Shown here: piece after piece, positions 28,022 to 37,877 of the stretch | How positions within the stretch are numbered: position 1 is the stretch's first letter | Layout of the letters: each line of letters begins with the position of its first letter | Source of the DNA: an uncultured Prevotellaceae bacterium | Lineage (GTDB): Bacteria > Bacteroidota > Bacteroidia > Bacteroidales > Bacteroidaceae | Reading direction: 5' to 3' | NCBI GenBank assembly: GCA_947169115.1 | Contig: CAMVOK010000002.1 | Span: 1 to 64,000 of the forward strand | Length of the DNA stretch: 64,000 nucleotides | The notes under the pieces: generated by a model | Databases searched by the model: none | What the model saw: only the letters and a program-made list of their open reading frames with translations | What the model was told of the DNA's origin: nothing | Made by a program: the position numbers and the translations under genes

Positions 28022-28999
28022 TTACGGAATCAGGAACCTTAGCCACTCCTGTCGGACGGAGACTTCTATGGGAAATTGTACGTCGGTAAGTACTTGTCCG
28101 TCGATGCTGATGCAGGCGTTGCCAATTTCCTCGATGCGAATCTTCTGGCGTGAACGGTAGGGACGGACGTTGCGGTGACTGAGGAGACGACCAGTGACGA
28201 GCATATACATACCTGCTACGAGTTGAGAGATGGCAGGGTGGGAGAGTGTGGTGACATCGAGCATGCCATTGTAGGGTACAGCATTGGGGGTAAGTCCGTA
28301 GCCATAGGAGTTGCCGATGCAGATGTTCATGAACGAACCTTCCAGTGTTTCGTGATTGACCGTGAAGCGTGCGTGGTGCTCCATGCGATGGAAGAGCATA
28401 AGGAAGAAACTGGACAGGTAGGAGAGGGAGGAGAGTCCCCAGAAACGATAGGTCTTGTGCTTGATGTTGACAATACTGGCTGCCAGGCCGATATTCAGGC
28501 AGTTGAGGAAAAACCTCTCCCCAGCCCTCCCCCAAGGGGAGGGAGACGCACAGTCGCCAGAGGGCAATTCCCCCTCTTTGGTAGGGGAAAAGGGGGAGAT
28601 GGAAGTGATACATCCCACATCAACTTTGCGCTCGCGCCCCTTGATGAGTACGTCCACGGCTTTTATGGGGTCTTCCTCGTCGATATCCCAGAAGTGGGCA
28701 TAGTCGTTGCCGTGACCGTTGGGGATGACGCCAAAAACAATGTCGTTATGTGCTTCGGGATAGGCAGACAGGGCACCGGAGATGGCTGAGTTGAGTGCTC
28801 CGTCGCCACCCACGATGATGATGGTCTTGTAACCATTGTTGGCCAACATGGCTCCCAGACGGTATTCCGAACCTGCGCCTTCGCTTTGGACAAAGTCGTA
28901 GGCTATGCCTTTTTCGTTTAGGTACTTGCGAATCTTTTCCCACCGTTTGTGGGTGCGAAGTACGCCGCTCTTCGGACTATAGATGATTCCCCAACGCAT
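28022..28999 (-). CDS. Diacylglycerol/lipid kinase family protein
   Basis: IIYSPKSG, VGGDGALNSAISG, GVIPNGHGNDYAHFW; apparent internal repeat-derived insertion. Confidence 0.85.
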   Translation of the reverse strand: MRWGIIYSPKSGVLRTHKRWEKIRKYLNEKGIAYDFVQSEGAGSEYRLGAMLANNGYKTIIIVGGDGALNSAISGALSAYPEAHNDIVFGVIPNGHGNDYAHFWDIDEEDPIKAVDVLIKGRERKVDVGCITSISPFSPTKEGELPSGDCASPSPWGRAGERFFLNCLNIGLAASIVNIKHKTYRFWGLSSLSYLSSFFLMLFHRMEHHARFTVNHETLEGSFMNICIGNSYGYGLTPNAVPYNGMLDVTTLSHPAISQLVAGMYMLVTGRLLSHRNVRPYRSRQKIRIEEIGNACISIDGQVLTDVQFPIEVSVRQEWLRFLIP

Positions 29000-29051
29000 G
29001 ATTCTAAATTAAGAGTTAAGAATTAAGAGTTAAGAATTAACTTTTCACTTT

Positions 29052-29810
29052 TCATTTTTCATTCCACAAATCCATTATCGTGGCTATTTTATCTTCCATC
29101 GGCAGTGTGGCATCTATCCAGTGGATGGGTATGCCTCGTCGTTCCTCCATGCCGCGGAACCATGTCATCTGTCGCTTGGCGAACTGGTGGATGGCGATTT
29201 CCAATTGTTGGAACATTTCATCGTAGGTAAGCTGGCCTGTGAGGTAGAGTGTGACGTATTTGTATTCGAGACCATAGCGTATGAGCCTTTCGGGCGGCAG
29301 ACGTTTCAGAAGTTGCTCCACTTCTTCTACCATGCCGTTGTTTAGTCGTTCCTTTAATCTCTTGGTTATCTTCTCTCTACGTAATTCACGGTCTATCTTT
29401 ACTCCAATATTCAGACTCCTGCGCTCGGGGAAGCGAACCGAACCCAATTCGTAGCTTTTCAGCACCGATTCGATGTACAATCCCGTACCTCCGCACATGA
29501 CAGGAATGCGGCCACGGGCGGTGATGTCCATGTAAGCATTTTGGAAAGCACACTGGAACTCATAGACGTTGAATCTGTACCCTGCTTCTACGATATCTAT
29601 AATATGGTATGGAACCTGCTCGCCATCCACCCAGTAGTCATCGAGGTCTTTGCCCGTGCCTATGGTCATATCGCGATACACCATACGACTATCGGCCGAG
29701 ATGACTTCTCCGCCAATCCTGTGACAAAGCTGTGCTGCCAGTGGCGTCTTGCCGCTTGCCGTGGGACCGAGTATGGTAATTAAATCATAATTCACGGGGT
29801 TGAATGTCAA
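29052..29810 (-). CDS. miaA: tRNA dimethylallyltransferase (short MiaA paralog type)
   Basis: ITILGPTASGKTPLAAQL, GGEVISADSRMVYRDM, GGTGLYIESVL. Confidence 0.88.
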   Translation of the reverse strand: MTFNPVNYDLITILGPTASGKTPLAAQLCHRIGGEVISADSRMVYRDMTIGTGKDLDDYWVDGEQVPYHIIDIVEAGYRFNVYEFQCAFQNAYMDITARGRIPVMCGGTGLYIESVLKSYELGSVRFPERRSLNIGVKIDRELRREKITKRLKERLNNGMVEEVEQLLKRLPPERLIRYGLEYKYVTLYLTGQLTYDEMFQQLEIAIHQFAKRQMTWFRGMEERRGIPIHWIDATLPMEDKIATIMDLWNEK

Positions 29811-29931
29811 ATGTCAAATGTTGAAAAACGAGTTTTGCTCTACACTCGCTTAATCGCAGACTTCAATGTTCAATTCTCAATGTTCAATGTTCAATACTCC
29901 TCCCCATTAAGGGGAGGCAGGGAGGGGGCCG

Positions 29932-30633
29932 TTATCCCATCTTTGATATGCGATCCAGTTCGGCTTCGTTAATGATTTTCACTTTCTTGCCGTCGATGGC
30001 CACCAGACGTTCGGAGGCAAAGGCGCTTAGTGTGCGAATGGCGTTGCTTGTGGTCATGTTCGACAGGTTGGCCAAGTCCTCACGGCTTAGGTAGATGGAC
30101 AATGTGCAACCGTCTTCTTCCACTCCGTAGCTGTCTCTGAGGAACAGCAGGGATTCGGCGAGTCGTCCGCGGATGTGCTTTTGTGTGAGGTTGACCGTTC
30201 GTTCGTCGGATATCCCCAGCAGTTTCGACAGTCCCAGGATGAAGAACCATGCCACATCGTTGTTGCTGCGGATAAGAGATATGATGAAGGGTAGGGGTAT
30301 TTTGGCGATAACGGATGGTTCGAAGGCGGCAGCTGTGGCTTGTAAGGCTTCGCCGGCAATATAGGCGCGATATCCAAAATATTCGACAGGTTTGTACAAC
30401 CGCATGGTCTGGCTACGGCCACCTACGCCATCCTTATATACTTTTACCTTGCCAGAGAGGAGACAGAGCAGGAAACGAGGTTGTTCGCCTTCCTTGTAGA
30501 TGATTTCGTTCTTCTTATATTCCTGAACTATCAGACATTTACGAAGTTGCTCTTGTTGTTCCTCTGTGAGGAGTTTGTTGAGCGATTCTATCTTTTGGAA
30601 TACGTCTATCGTATTTTCTGCTTTCTTTGACAT
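29932..30633 (-). CDS. Crp/Fnr family transcriptional regulator
   Basis: cNMP-like domain (YKEGEQPRFLLCLLSGKVKVYKDG) plus HTH (LSREDLANLSNMTTSNAIRTLSAF). Confidence 0.88.
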   Translation of the reverse strand: MSKKAENTIDVFQKIESLNKLLTEEQQEQLRKCLIVQEYKKNEIIYKEGEQPRFLLCLLSGKVKVYKDGVGGRSQTMRLYKPVEYFGYRAYIAGEALQATAAAFEPSVIAKIPLPFIISLIRSNNDVAWFFILGLSKLLGISDERTVNLTQKHIRGRLAESLLFLRDSYGVEEDGCTLSIYLSREDLANLSNMTTSNAIRTLSAFASERLVAIDGKKVKIINEAELDRISKMG

Positions 30634-30747
30634 GATAAATGGCCAAATATTTATGTTTTATGACACAAATTTAGCAGTTTCTGAACGAATGGACAAGGAA
30701 AATGCAAATTAATTTACCAAAAGCTTTTTCCTTTAAATTATTTTGTC

Positions 30748-30755
30748 TAAATTTG
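30748..30755 (+). promoter_or_regulatory. Bacteroidetes -7 element TAAATTTG
   Basis: TAnnTTTG match upstream of the debranching enzyme. Confidence 0.6.
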
Positions 30756-30795
30756 AGTGTCCGAAAATCATAAAAAACACAAAACATAATCAACT

Positions 30796-32742
30796 ATGAG
30801 TTATTTGCGCTTTGACAAGACTCTGATGACGAATCTGCAAGAATCCCTGCCCAAGGAAATTCTTCGTTCGAATCGCAGTGGAGCCTACTCGTGTACGACC
30901 CTGGTGGATTGTAACACGAGAAAGTATCATGGCCTGTTGGTTGTGCCTGTGCCTGAGTTGGATGACGAGAACCATGTCTTGCTTTCCTCGTTGGATGCAA
31001 CGGTGATACAGCATGGGGCTGAGTTCAATCTCGGTTTGCACAAGTACAACGGCGACAACTTCGCTCCCCGAGGCCATAAGTACATTCGTGAGTTTGACAG
31101 TCTGCAAGTGCCCACAACCTTGTATCGTGTGGGAGGCGTGTTGCTGAAACGCGAAATGGTGTTCCAGCATTTCGAGAACCGCCTCATCATCCGTTACACC
31201 TTGCTGAATGCCCACAGCGAGACCACGCTTCGCCTGCGTCCGTTCCTGGCATTCCGAAGTGTACGTGAATACACCCACGAGAACAGTCGTGCCAGTCGCG
31301 ATTACTACGAGGTGGAGAACGGCATCAAGACCTGCATGTATCCGGGTTATCCCGATTTGTATATGCAGATCAACAAGGCCAACAAGTTCATTTTCCAGCC
31401 CGACTGGTATCGTGGCGTGGAATATCCGAAGGAACAGGAACGTGGATATGCAACGAACGAGGACTTGTACGTACCTGGCTATTTCGAGTTCAACATCAAG
31501 AACGGCGAGAGCGTGGTCTTCAGTGCCGGACTTTCCGAGGTGAAGACCGACACGTTGGCACAGTTGGCAGACTTTGAGGTGAACGTGCGAACTCCGCGCG
31601 ATAACTTCTATAACAACCTTGTGAACAGTGCCCATCAGTTCATCATCAGTCGTGATGGCGAAAACTACGTGCTGGCTGGCTATCCTTGGTTCAAGTGCCG
31701 TGCGCGTGACCTCTTTATCTCTCTTCCCGGTCTGACCTTGACCAACAACGAGGTGGAGAAGTTCGAACTGGTGATGAAGACGGCCGAGAAGGCTATCCGC
31801 CAGTTTATTGCCGGTGACCCGATTGGGGTGAAGATCTACGAGATGGAACAGCCCGACGTGCTCTTGTGGGCTGTGTGGTGCATCCAGCAGTATGGCAAGA
31901 TTGTCGGTTTGCAGAAGTGCATCGACAAGTATGGCCGTCTGGTACAGGACATCATGGAATGGATTCGTGCCGACAAGCATCCCGGACTGGAATTGCGGAA
32001 CAATGGCCTTCTGTATGCTCCTGGAGGTAAGGAGAAGGCTATAACATGGATGAACAGTTCATCCTTCGGTCGTCCCATCGTTCCCCGTACGGGCTTCATC
32101 GTAGAGTTTAATGCCTTGTGGTACAATGCCCTGATGTTCAGTGCCGAGATTTGTCGTCAGGTAAAGGACGAGACCATGGCAATTACCCTTGGCGGTTTGG
32201 CCAGCAAGGCAGGAGCCAGTTTCATAGAGGTATTCCTCAACGAGCATGGTTATCTGCTTGATTATGTTGACGGAAACATGATGTCGTGGGAGGTTCGTCC
32301 GAACATGGTATTTGCCGTTGCCTTCGACTACAGTCCCTTGGATGCCAAACAGAAGAAGTCCGTGCTCGACTTCTGCACCAAGGAACTGCTCACCCCGAAG
32401 GGTCTGCGTTCGCTGAGTCCCAAGAGCGGTGCTTACAATCCCATGTATGTCGGTCCACAGCAGCAGCGCGACTATGCCTACCATCAGGGTACGGCATGGC
32501 CATGGTTGGCAGGCTTCTACATGGAGGCATGTCTGCGTGTCTTCGGACGCAGTCGTGTCAGCTTCATCGAGCGTCAGCTTGTGGGCTATGAGGAAGAACT
32601 CTTCTACCACTGCATCGGCACCATTCCCGAGCTGTTCGACGGCAATCCGCCCTTCCACGGACGAGGTGCCATCTCGTTTGCTATGAACGTGGCAGGAATC
32701 ATGCGTGTAGTGAAGTTGCTTGATAAATATAATGAATATTAA
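30796..32742 (+). CDS. Glycogen debranching enzyme (amylo-alpha-1,6-glucosidase family)
   Basis: NRSGAYSCTTLVDCNTRKYHGLLV; YPWFKCRARDLFISLPGL; AYHQGTAWPWLAGFYMEA. Confidence 0.9.
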   Translation: MSYLRFDKTLMTNLQESLPKEILRSNRSGAYSCTTLVDCNTRKYHGLLVVPVPELDDENHVLLSSLDATVIQHGAEFNLGLHKYNGDNFAPRGHKYIREFDSLQVPTTLYRVGGVLLKREMVFQHFENRLIIRYTLLNAHSETTLRLRPFLAFRSVREYTHENSRASRDYYEVENGIKTCMYPGYPDLYMQINKANKFIFQPDWYRGVEYPKEQERGYATNEDLYVPGYFEFNIKNGESVVFSAGLSEVKTDTLAQLADFEVNVRTPRDNFYNNLVNSAHQFIISRDGENYVLAGYPWFKCRARDLFISLPGLTLTNNEVEKFELVMKTAEKAIRQFIAGDPIGVKIYEMEQPDVLLWAVWCIQQYGKIVGLQKCIDKYGRLVQDIMEWIRADKHPGLELRNNGLLYAPGGKEKAITWMNSSSFGRPIVPRTGFIVEFNALWYNALMFSAEICRQVKDETMAITLGGLASKAGASFIEVFLNEHGYLLDYVDGNMMSWEVRPNMVFAVAFDYSPLDAKQKKSVLDFCTKELLTPKGLRSLSPKSGAYNPMYVGPQQQRDYAYHQGTAWPWLAGFYMEACLRVFGRSRVSFIERQLVGYEEELFYHCIGTIPELFDGNPPFHGRGAISFAMNVAGIMRVVKLLDKYNEY

Positions 32743-32760
32743 TAGAAAGGAGGAACCAAT

Positions 32761-34050
32761 ATGAAAGTTTTAATGTTCGGATGGGAGTTCCCTCCTAAGA
32801 TTTATGGTGGACTGGCTGTTGCCTCATACGGTATCACGAAGGGTCTGAGCGTGCAGAACGACGTGGAGACCACATTCTGTATGCCAAAGCCCACAGGCGA
32901 CGAGGAGAAATTCCTCAAGATTATCAATATGAGTCAGGTGCCTGTCGTATGGCGCGATGTTCAGTATGACAACATCAAGGACCGCTTCGTCGGACACACG
33001 GCAGAGGACTACTATCGCTTCCGCGACCATCTGTATGCCGACTTCAACTATCTGCAAGGGCTTGACGACCTTGGTTGCATTGGTTTTGCCGGTGGTTATC
33101 CTGGCAATCTGCACGAGGAAATCAACAACTTCAGCATCATTGCCGGTGTGTTGGCACGTTCGGAGCAGTTCGACATCATTCATGCCCATGACTGGCTGAC
33201 TTATCCTGCTGGTGTACATGCCAAGATGGTGAGTGGTAAGCCCCTGTGCATCCATGTTCATGCCACCGACTTCGACCGCTCGCGTGGTAAGGTCAATCCT
33301 ACGGTCTATTCGATTGAGAAGAATGGTATGGACCATGCCGACTGCATCATGTGTGTATCTGAGTTGACCCGTCAGACGGTTATCAACCAGTATCATCAAG
33401 ACCCACGCAAGTGTGTGGCCATGCACAATGCCGTTTATCCCTTGAGCGAGGAATATCAGGCCATCGTGCCTCATAAGAATCCCAAGGAGAAGGTTGTCAC
33501 CTATCTGGGTCGTATCACCATGCAGAAGGGTCCCGAATACTTCATCGAGGCTGCCAAGCGCGTACTGAACCGTAGCCGCAACATCCGTTTCTGCTTTGCC
33601 GGCAGCGGTGATATGATGAATGCCATGATCGACCTGGCTGCAGCCTACGGCATTGCCGACCGTTGCCACTTCCCTGGCTTCCAGCGTGGCAAGCAGGTCT
33701 ATGAGTGCTACAAGAACTCCGATGTCTTTGTCATGCCTTCGGTGAGCGAACCCTTCGGTATTGCTCCGTTGGAGGCCATGCAATGTGGTTGCCCGAGCAT
33801 CATTTCGAAGCAGTCCGGCTGTGGTGAGATTCTGGAGAATGTCATCAAGGTTGACTACTGGGACATCGATGCCATGGCCGACGCCATCTACTCCATCTGT
33901 ACCAACGAGGCCTTGCACAAGTATCTGGCCGAGGAAGGTATGAAGGAGGTGGACGGCATCACCTGGGAAAAGGTGGCCATCCGCATTCGTTCCTGCTACG
34001 ACCAACTCATCAACCGTGGTTACTTCGATGTGAATGATTATAAAGCATAA
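32761..34050 (+). CDS. GT4-type glycosyltransferase (glycogen synthase-like)
   Basis: KVLMFGWEFPPKIYGGLAVASYGITKGL; HAHDWLTYPAG; MPSVSEPFGIAPLEAMQCG. Confidence 0.9.
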   Translation: MKVLMFGWEFPPKIYGGLAVASYGITKGLSVQNDVETTFCMPKPTGDEEKFLKIINMSQVPVVWRDVQYDNIKDRFVGHTAEDYYRFRDHLYADFNYLQGLDDLGCIGFAGGYPGNLHEEINNFSIIAGVLARSEQFDIIHAHDWLTYPAGVHAKMVSGKPLCIHVHATDFDRSRGKVNPTVYSIEKNGMDHADCIMCVSELTRQTVINQYHQDPRKCVAMHNAVYPLSEEYQAIVPHKNPKEKVVTYLGRITMQKGPEYFIEAAKRVLNRSRNIRFCFAGSGDMMNAMIDLAAAYGIADRCHFPGFQRGKQVYECYKNSDVFVMPSVSEPFGIAPLEAMQCGCPSIISKQSGCGEILENVIKVDYWDIDAMADAIYSICTNEALHKYLAEEGMKEVDGITWEKVAIRIRSCYDQLINRGYFDVNDYKA

Positions 34051-34052
34051 GA

Positions 34053-34200
34053 GACCCCACCCCCCTTTCCCCTCCCGAGGGAGGGGAGTGGTTACAACTG
34101 AAAACATAACAATTGAGAGTAATAAATTAAAATAGAATTAGTCCTGAACCTCTAAACGTATATACGCCCTCCCCTCGGGGAGGGAATGGGGAAGGGGTCC
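34053..34200. repeat. G/C-rich inverted-repeat element between glycosyltransferase and GH57
   Basis: GACCCCACCCCCCTTTCCCCTCCCGAGGGA ... TCCCCTCGGGGAGGGAATGGGGAAGGGGTC. Confidence 0.75.
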
Positions 34201-34215
34201 TTAAAATTAAAGATT

Positions 34216-35685
34216 ATGAAAACCATTTGCTTATATTTCGAGATTCATCAGCCTGTGCATCTCAAACGTTACCGCTTCTTCGAAATCGGTACCGACCATT
34301 ACTATTATGATGATTACGAGAACGAGCGTGCCATCACCGAAACTGCCCAGAAGAGTTACATACCCGCACTCTCCACCATGTTGGAGATGACGAAGATGTA
34401 CGGCAAGCAGTTCAAGGTGGCATTCTCCCTCTCGGGTGTAGCCATCGAACTCCTGGAGGTTTATGCCCCCGAGGTCATCGAACTCTTGCAGCAACTTGCC
34501 GAGACGGGATGTGTGGAGTTCCTGGCAGAACCATACAGCCACGGTCTGTCTTCGCTGGCCAACGAGGAAGTCTTCATAGAGGAGACCAAGCGTCTGGCCA
34601 AGAAAATCAAGGAGATGTTCGGTCAGACCCCGAAGGTAATGCGCAACTCCTCGCTCATCTACTCCGACGAGATTGGAGCCCTGGCAGGTCGCATGGGCTT
34701 CAAGGGCATGATAGCCGAGGGTGCCAAGCACATACTGGGATGGAAGAGTCCCCACTTCGTTTATAATTGCGCTATGGACCCCAATGTCAAGCTCCTGTTG
34801 CGCGACTATAAGCTCTCCGACGACATCTCCCTGCGCTTCAACGATTCTTCTTGGAACGAATATCCCCTGTTCGCCGACAAGTATGTTGACTGGATTGCCC
34901 AGTTGCCCGAAGACGAACAGGTCATCAACATCTTCATGGAGCTCTGTGCCCTGGGCATCTTCCAGCCCCTGTCGAGCAACATTCTGGAGTTCCTGAAGGC
35001 ACTGCCCGCTGTGGCCAAGCAGAGAGGCATCGTGTTTGCTACTCCCAGCGAGATTATCAGCAAGACCAAGTCAGTAGGTCCCATGGAGGTGGTATATCCC
35101 GTATCGTGGAACGACGAAGAGCGCGACACCTCGTGCTGGCTCGGAAACGGCATGCAGCGTGAGGCCTTCAACAAACTCTATCAAGAGGCCGACCGCATTC
35201 TGGCTTGCAAGGACCGCCGCATTAAGCAGGATTGGGACCGCATACAGGCCTCCAACAACTTCCGCTTTATGACCACCAAACCTGCCAGCGTGGGCATGTA
35301 CCGTGGTTTCTACGACAGTCCATACGATGCCTTCACGAACTATATGAACGTCCTGGGCGACTTCATCAAGCGCGTTCAGGACCTCTTCCCGATGGAAGTA
35401 GAAAGCGACGAGCTCAATGCTCTCTATACCACCATCCACAACCAGGGAGAAGAGATTGCCGTTCGCGACAACGAAATCAGCCGCCTGCGTGCCCGTCTGG
35501 AGAAGTACGAGCCCACCCCCGATGCTGAAAGTCCCAAGTCGATGAAAACGGAGCCGGCAGAGAAACCCGCAGAAAAGAAGCCAGCAGCCAAGAAGGCTCC
35601 TGCCAAGAAGCCCGCTCCCAAGAAGGAAGCTGCTCCCAAGAAGGAGACAATTGCCAAGAAAGCACCTGCCAAGGCTAAGAAGTAA
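34216..35685 (+). CDS. Glycoside hydrolase family 57 (alpha-amylase-like) with Lys/Ala/Pro-rich tail
   Basis: ICLYFEIHQPVHLKRYRFF; EFLAEPYSHGLSSL; tail EKPAEKKPAAKKAPAKKPAPKKE. Confidence 0.9.
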   Translation: MKTICLYFEIHQPVHLKRYRFFEIGTDHYYYDDYENERAITETAQKSYIPALSTMLEMTKMYGKQFKVAFSLSGVAIELLEVYAPEVIELLQQLAETGCVEFLAEPYSHGLSSLANEEVFIEETKRLAKKIKEMFGQTPKVMRNSSLIYSDEIGALAGRMGFKGMIAEGAKHILGWKSPHFVYNCAMDPNVKLLLRDYKLSDDISLRFNDSSWNEYPLFADKYVDWIAQLPEDEQVINIFMELCALGIFQPLSSNILEFLKALPAVAKQRGIVFATPSEIISKTKSVGPMEVVYPVSWNDEERDTSCWLGNGMQREAFNKLYQEADRILACKDRRIKQDWDRIQASNNFRFMTTKPASVGMYRGFYDSPYDAFTNYMNVLGDFIKRVQDLFPMEVESDELNALYTTIHNQGEEIAVRDNEISRLRARLEKYEPTPDAESPKSMKTEPAEKPAEKKPAAKKAPAKKPAPKKEAAPKKETIAKKAPAKAKK

Positions 35686-35730
35686 TCTAACAGTAGGGTA
35701 GTACCCAAGCGTCGCTACCCACAACCCCAC

Positions 35731-35772
35731 GTTTGCCCTTGCACATTGCTGTGCAGGGGCAAACTGTTTTAT
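35731..35772 (+). terminator. Terminator-like hairpin after GH57
   Basis: GTTTGCCCTTGCACA-ttgc-TGTGCAGGGGCAAAC then TGTTTT. Confidence 0.75.
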
Positions 35773-35922
35773 ATCCTGTTATCTTTCTCCTGTAGCTTCT
35801 ATCAATGATTCAGAAAGAGGTCAGTGAATGCTTACGATATAGGTTTCTCAGATATGTACAACAAAACAACAGCAGCAATATGCTTCACTTGAAGGTAAGT
35901 GTTTGGAGAGAGGGATAATAAG

Positions 35923-35971
35923 AAAAAAAAAACATCCCCCTGCAACCTTTTGGAAGCAGGGGGATGTTTTT
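35923..35971. terminator. Bidirectional terminator-like hairpin
   Basis: A-run + ACATCCCCCTGC-aaccttttggaa-GCAGGGGGATGT + T-run. Confidence 0.85.
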
Positions 35972-36013
35972 GTGTTTAGCGTATCGGCACAGAAGGACTA
36001 TGCCGAATTGCTA

Positions 36014-37030
36014 TTAATGATTCAGGGCGAGGTCAACGTTTACGGCGCAAGCTACGGAGCAACCTACCATGGGGTTGTTACCGATGCCCAGGAAGCCCAT
36101 CATCTCTACGTGAGCGGGCACTGAGCTGGAACCTGCGAACTGAGCATCTGAGTGCATGCGACCCAGGGTGTCGGTCATACCGTAGGAAGCAGGACCTGCG
36201 GCCATGTTATCGGGATGCAGGGTACGACCCGTACCACCACCGCTGGCTACAGAGAAGTAGGGCTTACCGGCACGGATGCGCTCCTTCTTGTACGTTCCGG
36301 CTACGGGGTGCTGGAAGCGAGTGGGGTTGGTAGAGTTACCGGTGATGGAGACATCAACGTCCTCCTTCCACAGGATAGCCACGCCTTCGCGAACGTCGTC
36401 GGCACCGTAGCAGTTCACAGCAGCACGAGGACCGTTGGAGTAAGCGATACGCTTAACTTCCTTCAGTTCACCCGTGAAGTAGTCGAACTGTGTCTGTACG
36501 TAGGTGAAACCATTGATGCGGCTGATAATCATGGCGGCGTCCTTGCCCAGACCATTCAGGATGCAGCGCAGGGGCTTGTCGGCTGGTCTTGACTTGTTGG
36601 CCATCTGTGCAATCTTGATAGCTCCCTCGGCGGCAGCGAAACTCTCGTGGCCAGCCAGGAAGGCGAAGCACTTGGTTTCGGGGGTGAGCAGACGGGCTGC
36701 CAGTTCACCGTGTCCGATACCTACCTTACGGTCGTCGGCAACAGAGCCGGGGATGCAGAACGACTGCAGGCCCTCACCGATGTAGTTGGCAGCCTCTACG
36801 GCGTCCTTAGCCTTCTCCTTCAGGGCGATGGCTGTACCTACAACGTATGCCCACTTGGCGTTCTCGAAGCAAATCATCTGGGTCTCCTCACAGGTCTTGT
36901 AGGGGTCGAGTCCAGCTGCTTCACAAATTTGGTTAGCCTCCTCGATGGAAGCAATGCCGTGCTTATTCAGACAAGCAAGAATCTGCTTGATACGACGGTC
37001 TTGGCTCTCGAATTTAACTTCTCTAATCAT
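36014..37030 (-). CDS. GGGtGRT family protein (uncharacterised)
   Basis: SVASGGGTGRTLHPDNMA signature. Confidence 0.88.
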   Translation of the reverse strand: MIREVKFESQDRRIKQILACLNKHGIASIEEANQICEAAGLDPYKTCEETQMICFENAKWAYVVGTAIALKEKAKDAVEAANYIGEGLQSFCIPGSVADDRKVGIGHGELAARLLTPETKCFAFLAGHESFAAAEGAIKIAQMANKSRPADKPLRCILNGLGKDAAMIISRINGFTYVQTQFDYFTGELKEVKRIAYSNGPRAAVNCYGADDVREGVAILWKEDVDVSITGNSTNPTRFQHPVAGTYKKERIRAGKPYFSVASGGGTGRTLHPDNMAAGPASYGMTDTLGRMHSDAQFAGSSSVPAHVEMMGFLGIGNNPMVGCSVACAVNVDLALNH

Positions 37031-37044
37031 GGCTCGTCCTCCTA

Positions 37045-37746
37045 TTAGTTTTTACGTGGGTCAATACTCTTCACTGCACCGTCCTCGGCCTTTGTGCGAC
37101 CGTAGGTGCCTGTAACACTCTTCAGAGCCTCGTCGGCGGGAACGCCCTTCTTGATGGCATCCATGAACTTGCCCATGTGGACAAACTCGTAACCGCAAAC
37201 TTGGTCGTCCTTGTCGAGATACATCTTGGTGATGTAACCCTCGGTCAGCTGCAGGTAGCGTGTGCCCTTAACCTTTGTGCCATACAGCGTACCTGTCTGA
37301 GAGATGAGACCCTTACCCAGGTCTTCCAGACCAGCACCTACCATCAGACCACCCTCGGAGAAGGCACTCTGTGTACGACCATAGACAATCTGCAGGAACA
37401 ACTCACGCATAGCGGTGTTGATGGCATCGCAAACGAGGTCGGTGTTCAGAGCCTCCAACAGAGTCTTGCCGGGCAGAATCTCACTTGCCATAGCGGCAGA
37501 GTGTGTCATGCCAGAGCAACCGATTGTCTCAACGAGGCATTCCTCGATGATGCCTTCCTTCACGTTCAGCGTCAGTTTGCAGGCACCCTGCTGGGGAGCG
37601 CACCAACCGATACCGTGGGTCAGACCACTGATGTCCTTAATTTCTTTTGCTTGTACCCACTTGCCTTCCTCTGGGATAGGAGCGGGACCATGGTTGGGGC
37701 CTTTGGCCACGCAACACATGCCTTGAACTTCTTTACTGTAAACCAT
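37045..37746 (-). CDS. NifU-like iron-sulfur cluster assembly scaffold-type protein
   Basis: ECLVETIGCSGMTHSAAMASEILPGKT; conserved Cys residues; paired with the GGGtGRT gene. Confidence 0.75.
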   Translation of the reverse strand: MVYSKEVQGMCCVAKGPNHGPAPIPEEGKWVQAKEIKDISGLTHGIGWCAPQQGACKLTLNVKEGIIEECLVETIGCSGMTHSAAMASEILPGKTLLEALNTDLVCDAINTAMRELFLQIVYGRTQSAFSEGGLMVGAGLEDLGKGLISQTGTLYGTKVKGTRYLQLTEGYITKMYLDKDDQVCGYEFVHMGKFMDAIKKGVPADEALKSVTGTYGRTKAEDGAVKSIDPRKN

Positions 37747-37877
37747 ATTGTTAATTAGTTAATAAGTGTGAAAGTTGTGTTTCTCCCTGCAAATGTACCT
37801 AAAAATAGTGATATTGCCTAATAATTGTACCCTTTTTTCGTTACATGTGCTTAGTTTTTTGTACTTTTGCGCTCATT

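Noticed and set aside
27687-28042. Short ORFs downstream of the BspA gene
   Set aside because: Lie across the terminator and long hairpin repeat; no support as genes.
30790-31980. 396-aa minus-strand ORF
   Set aside because: Fully antisense to the well-supported glycogen debranching gene; no recognisable domain; explained by codon bias.
32824-34107. 427-aa minus-strand ORF
   Set aside because: Antisense shadow of the glycosyltransferase gene.
35802-35842. Possible decayed copy of the 3' end of the GGGtGRT gene ('aatgattcag...gaggtca')
   Set aside because: Only about 20 nt of similarity and no continuing reading frame; could be chance.
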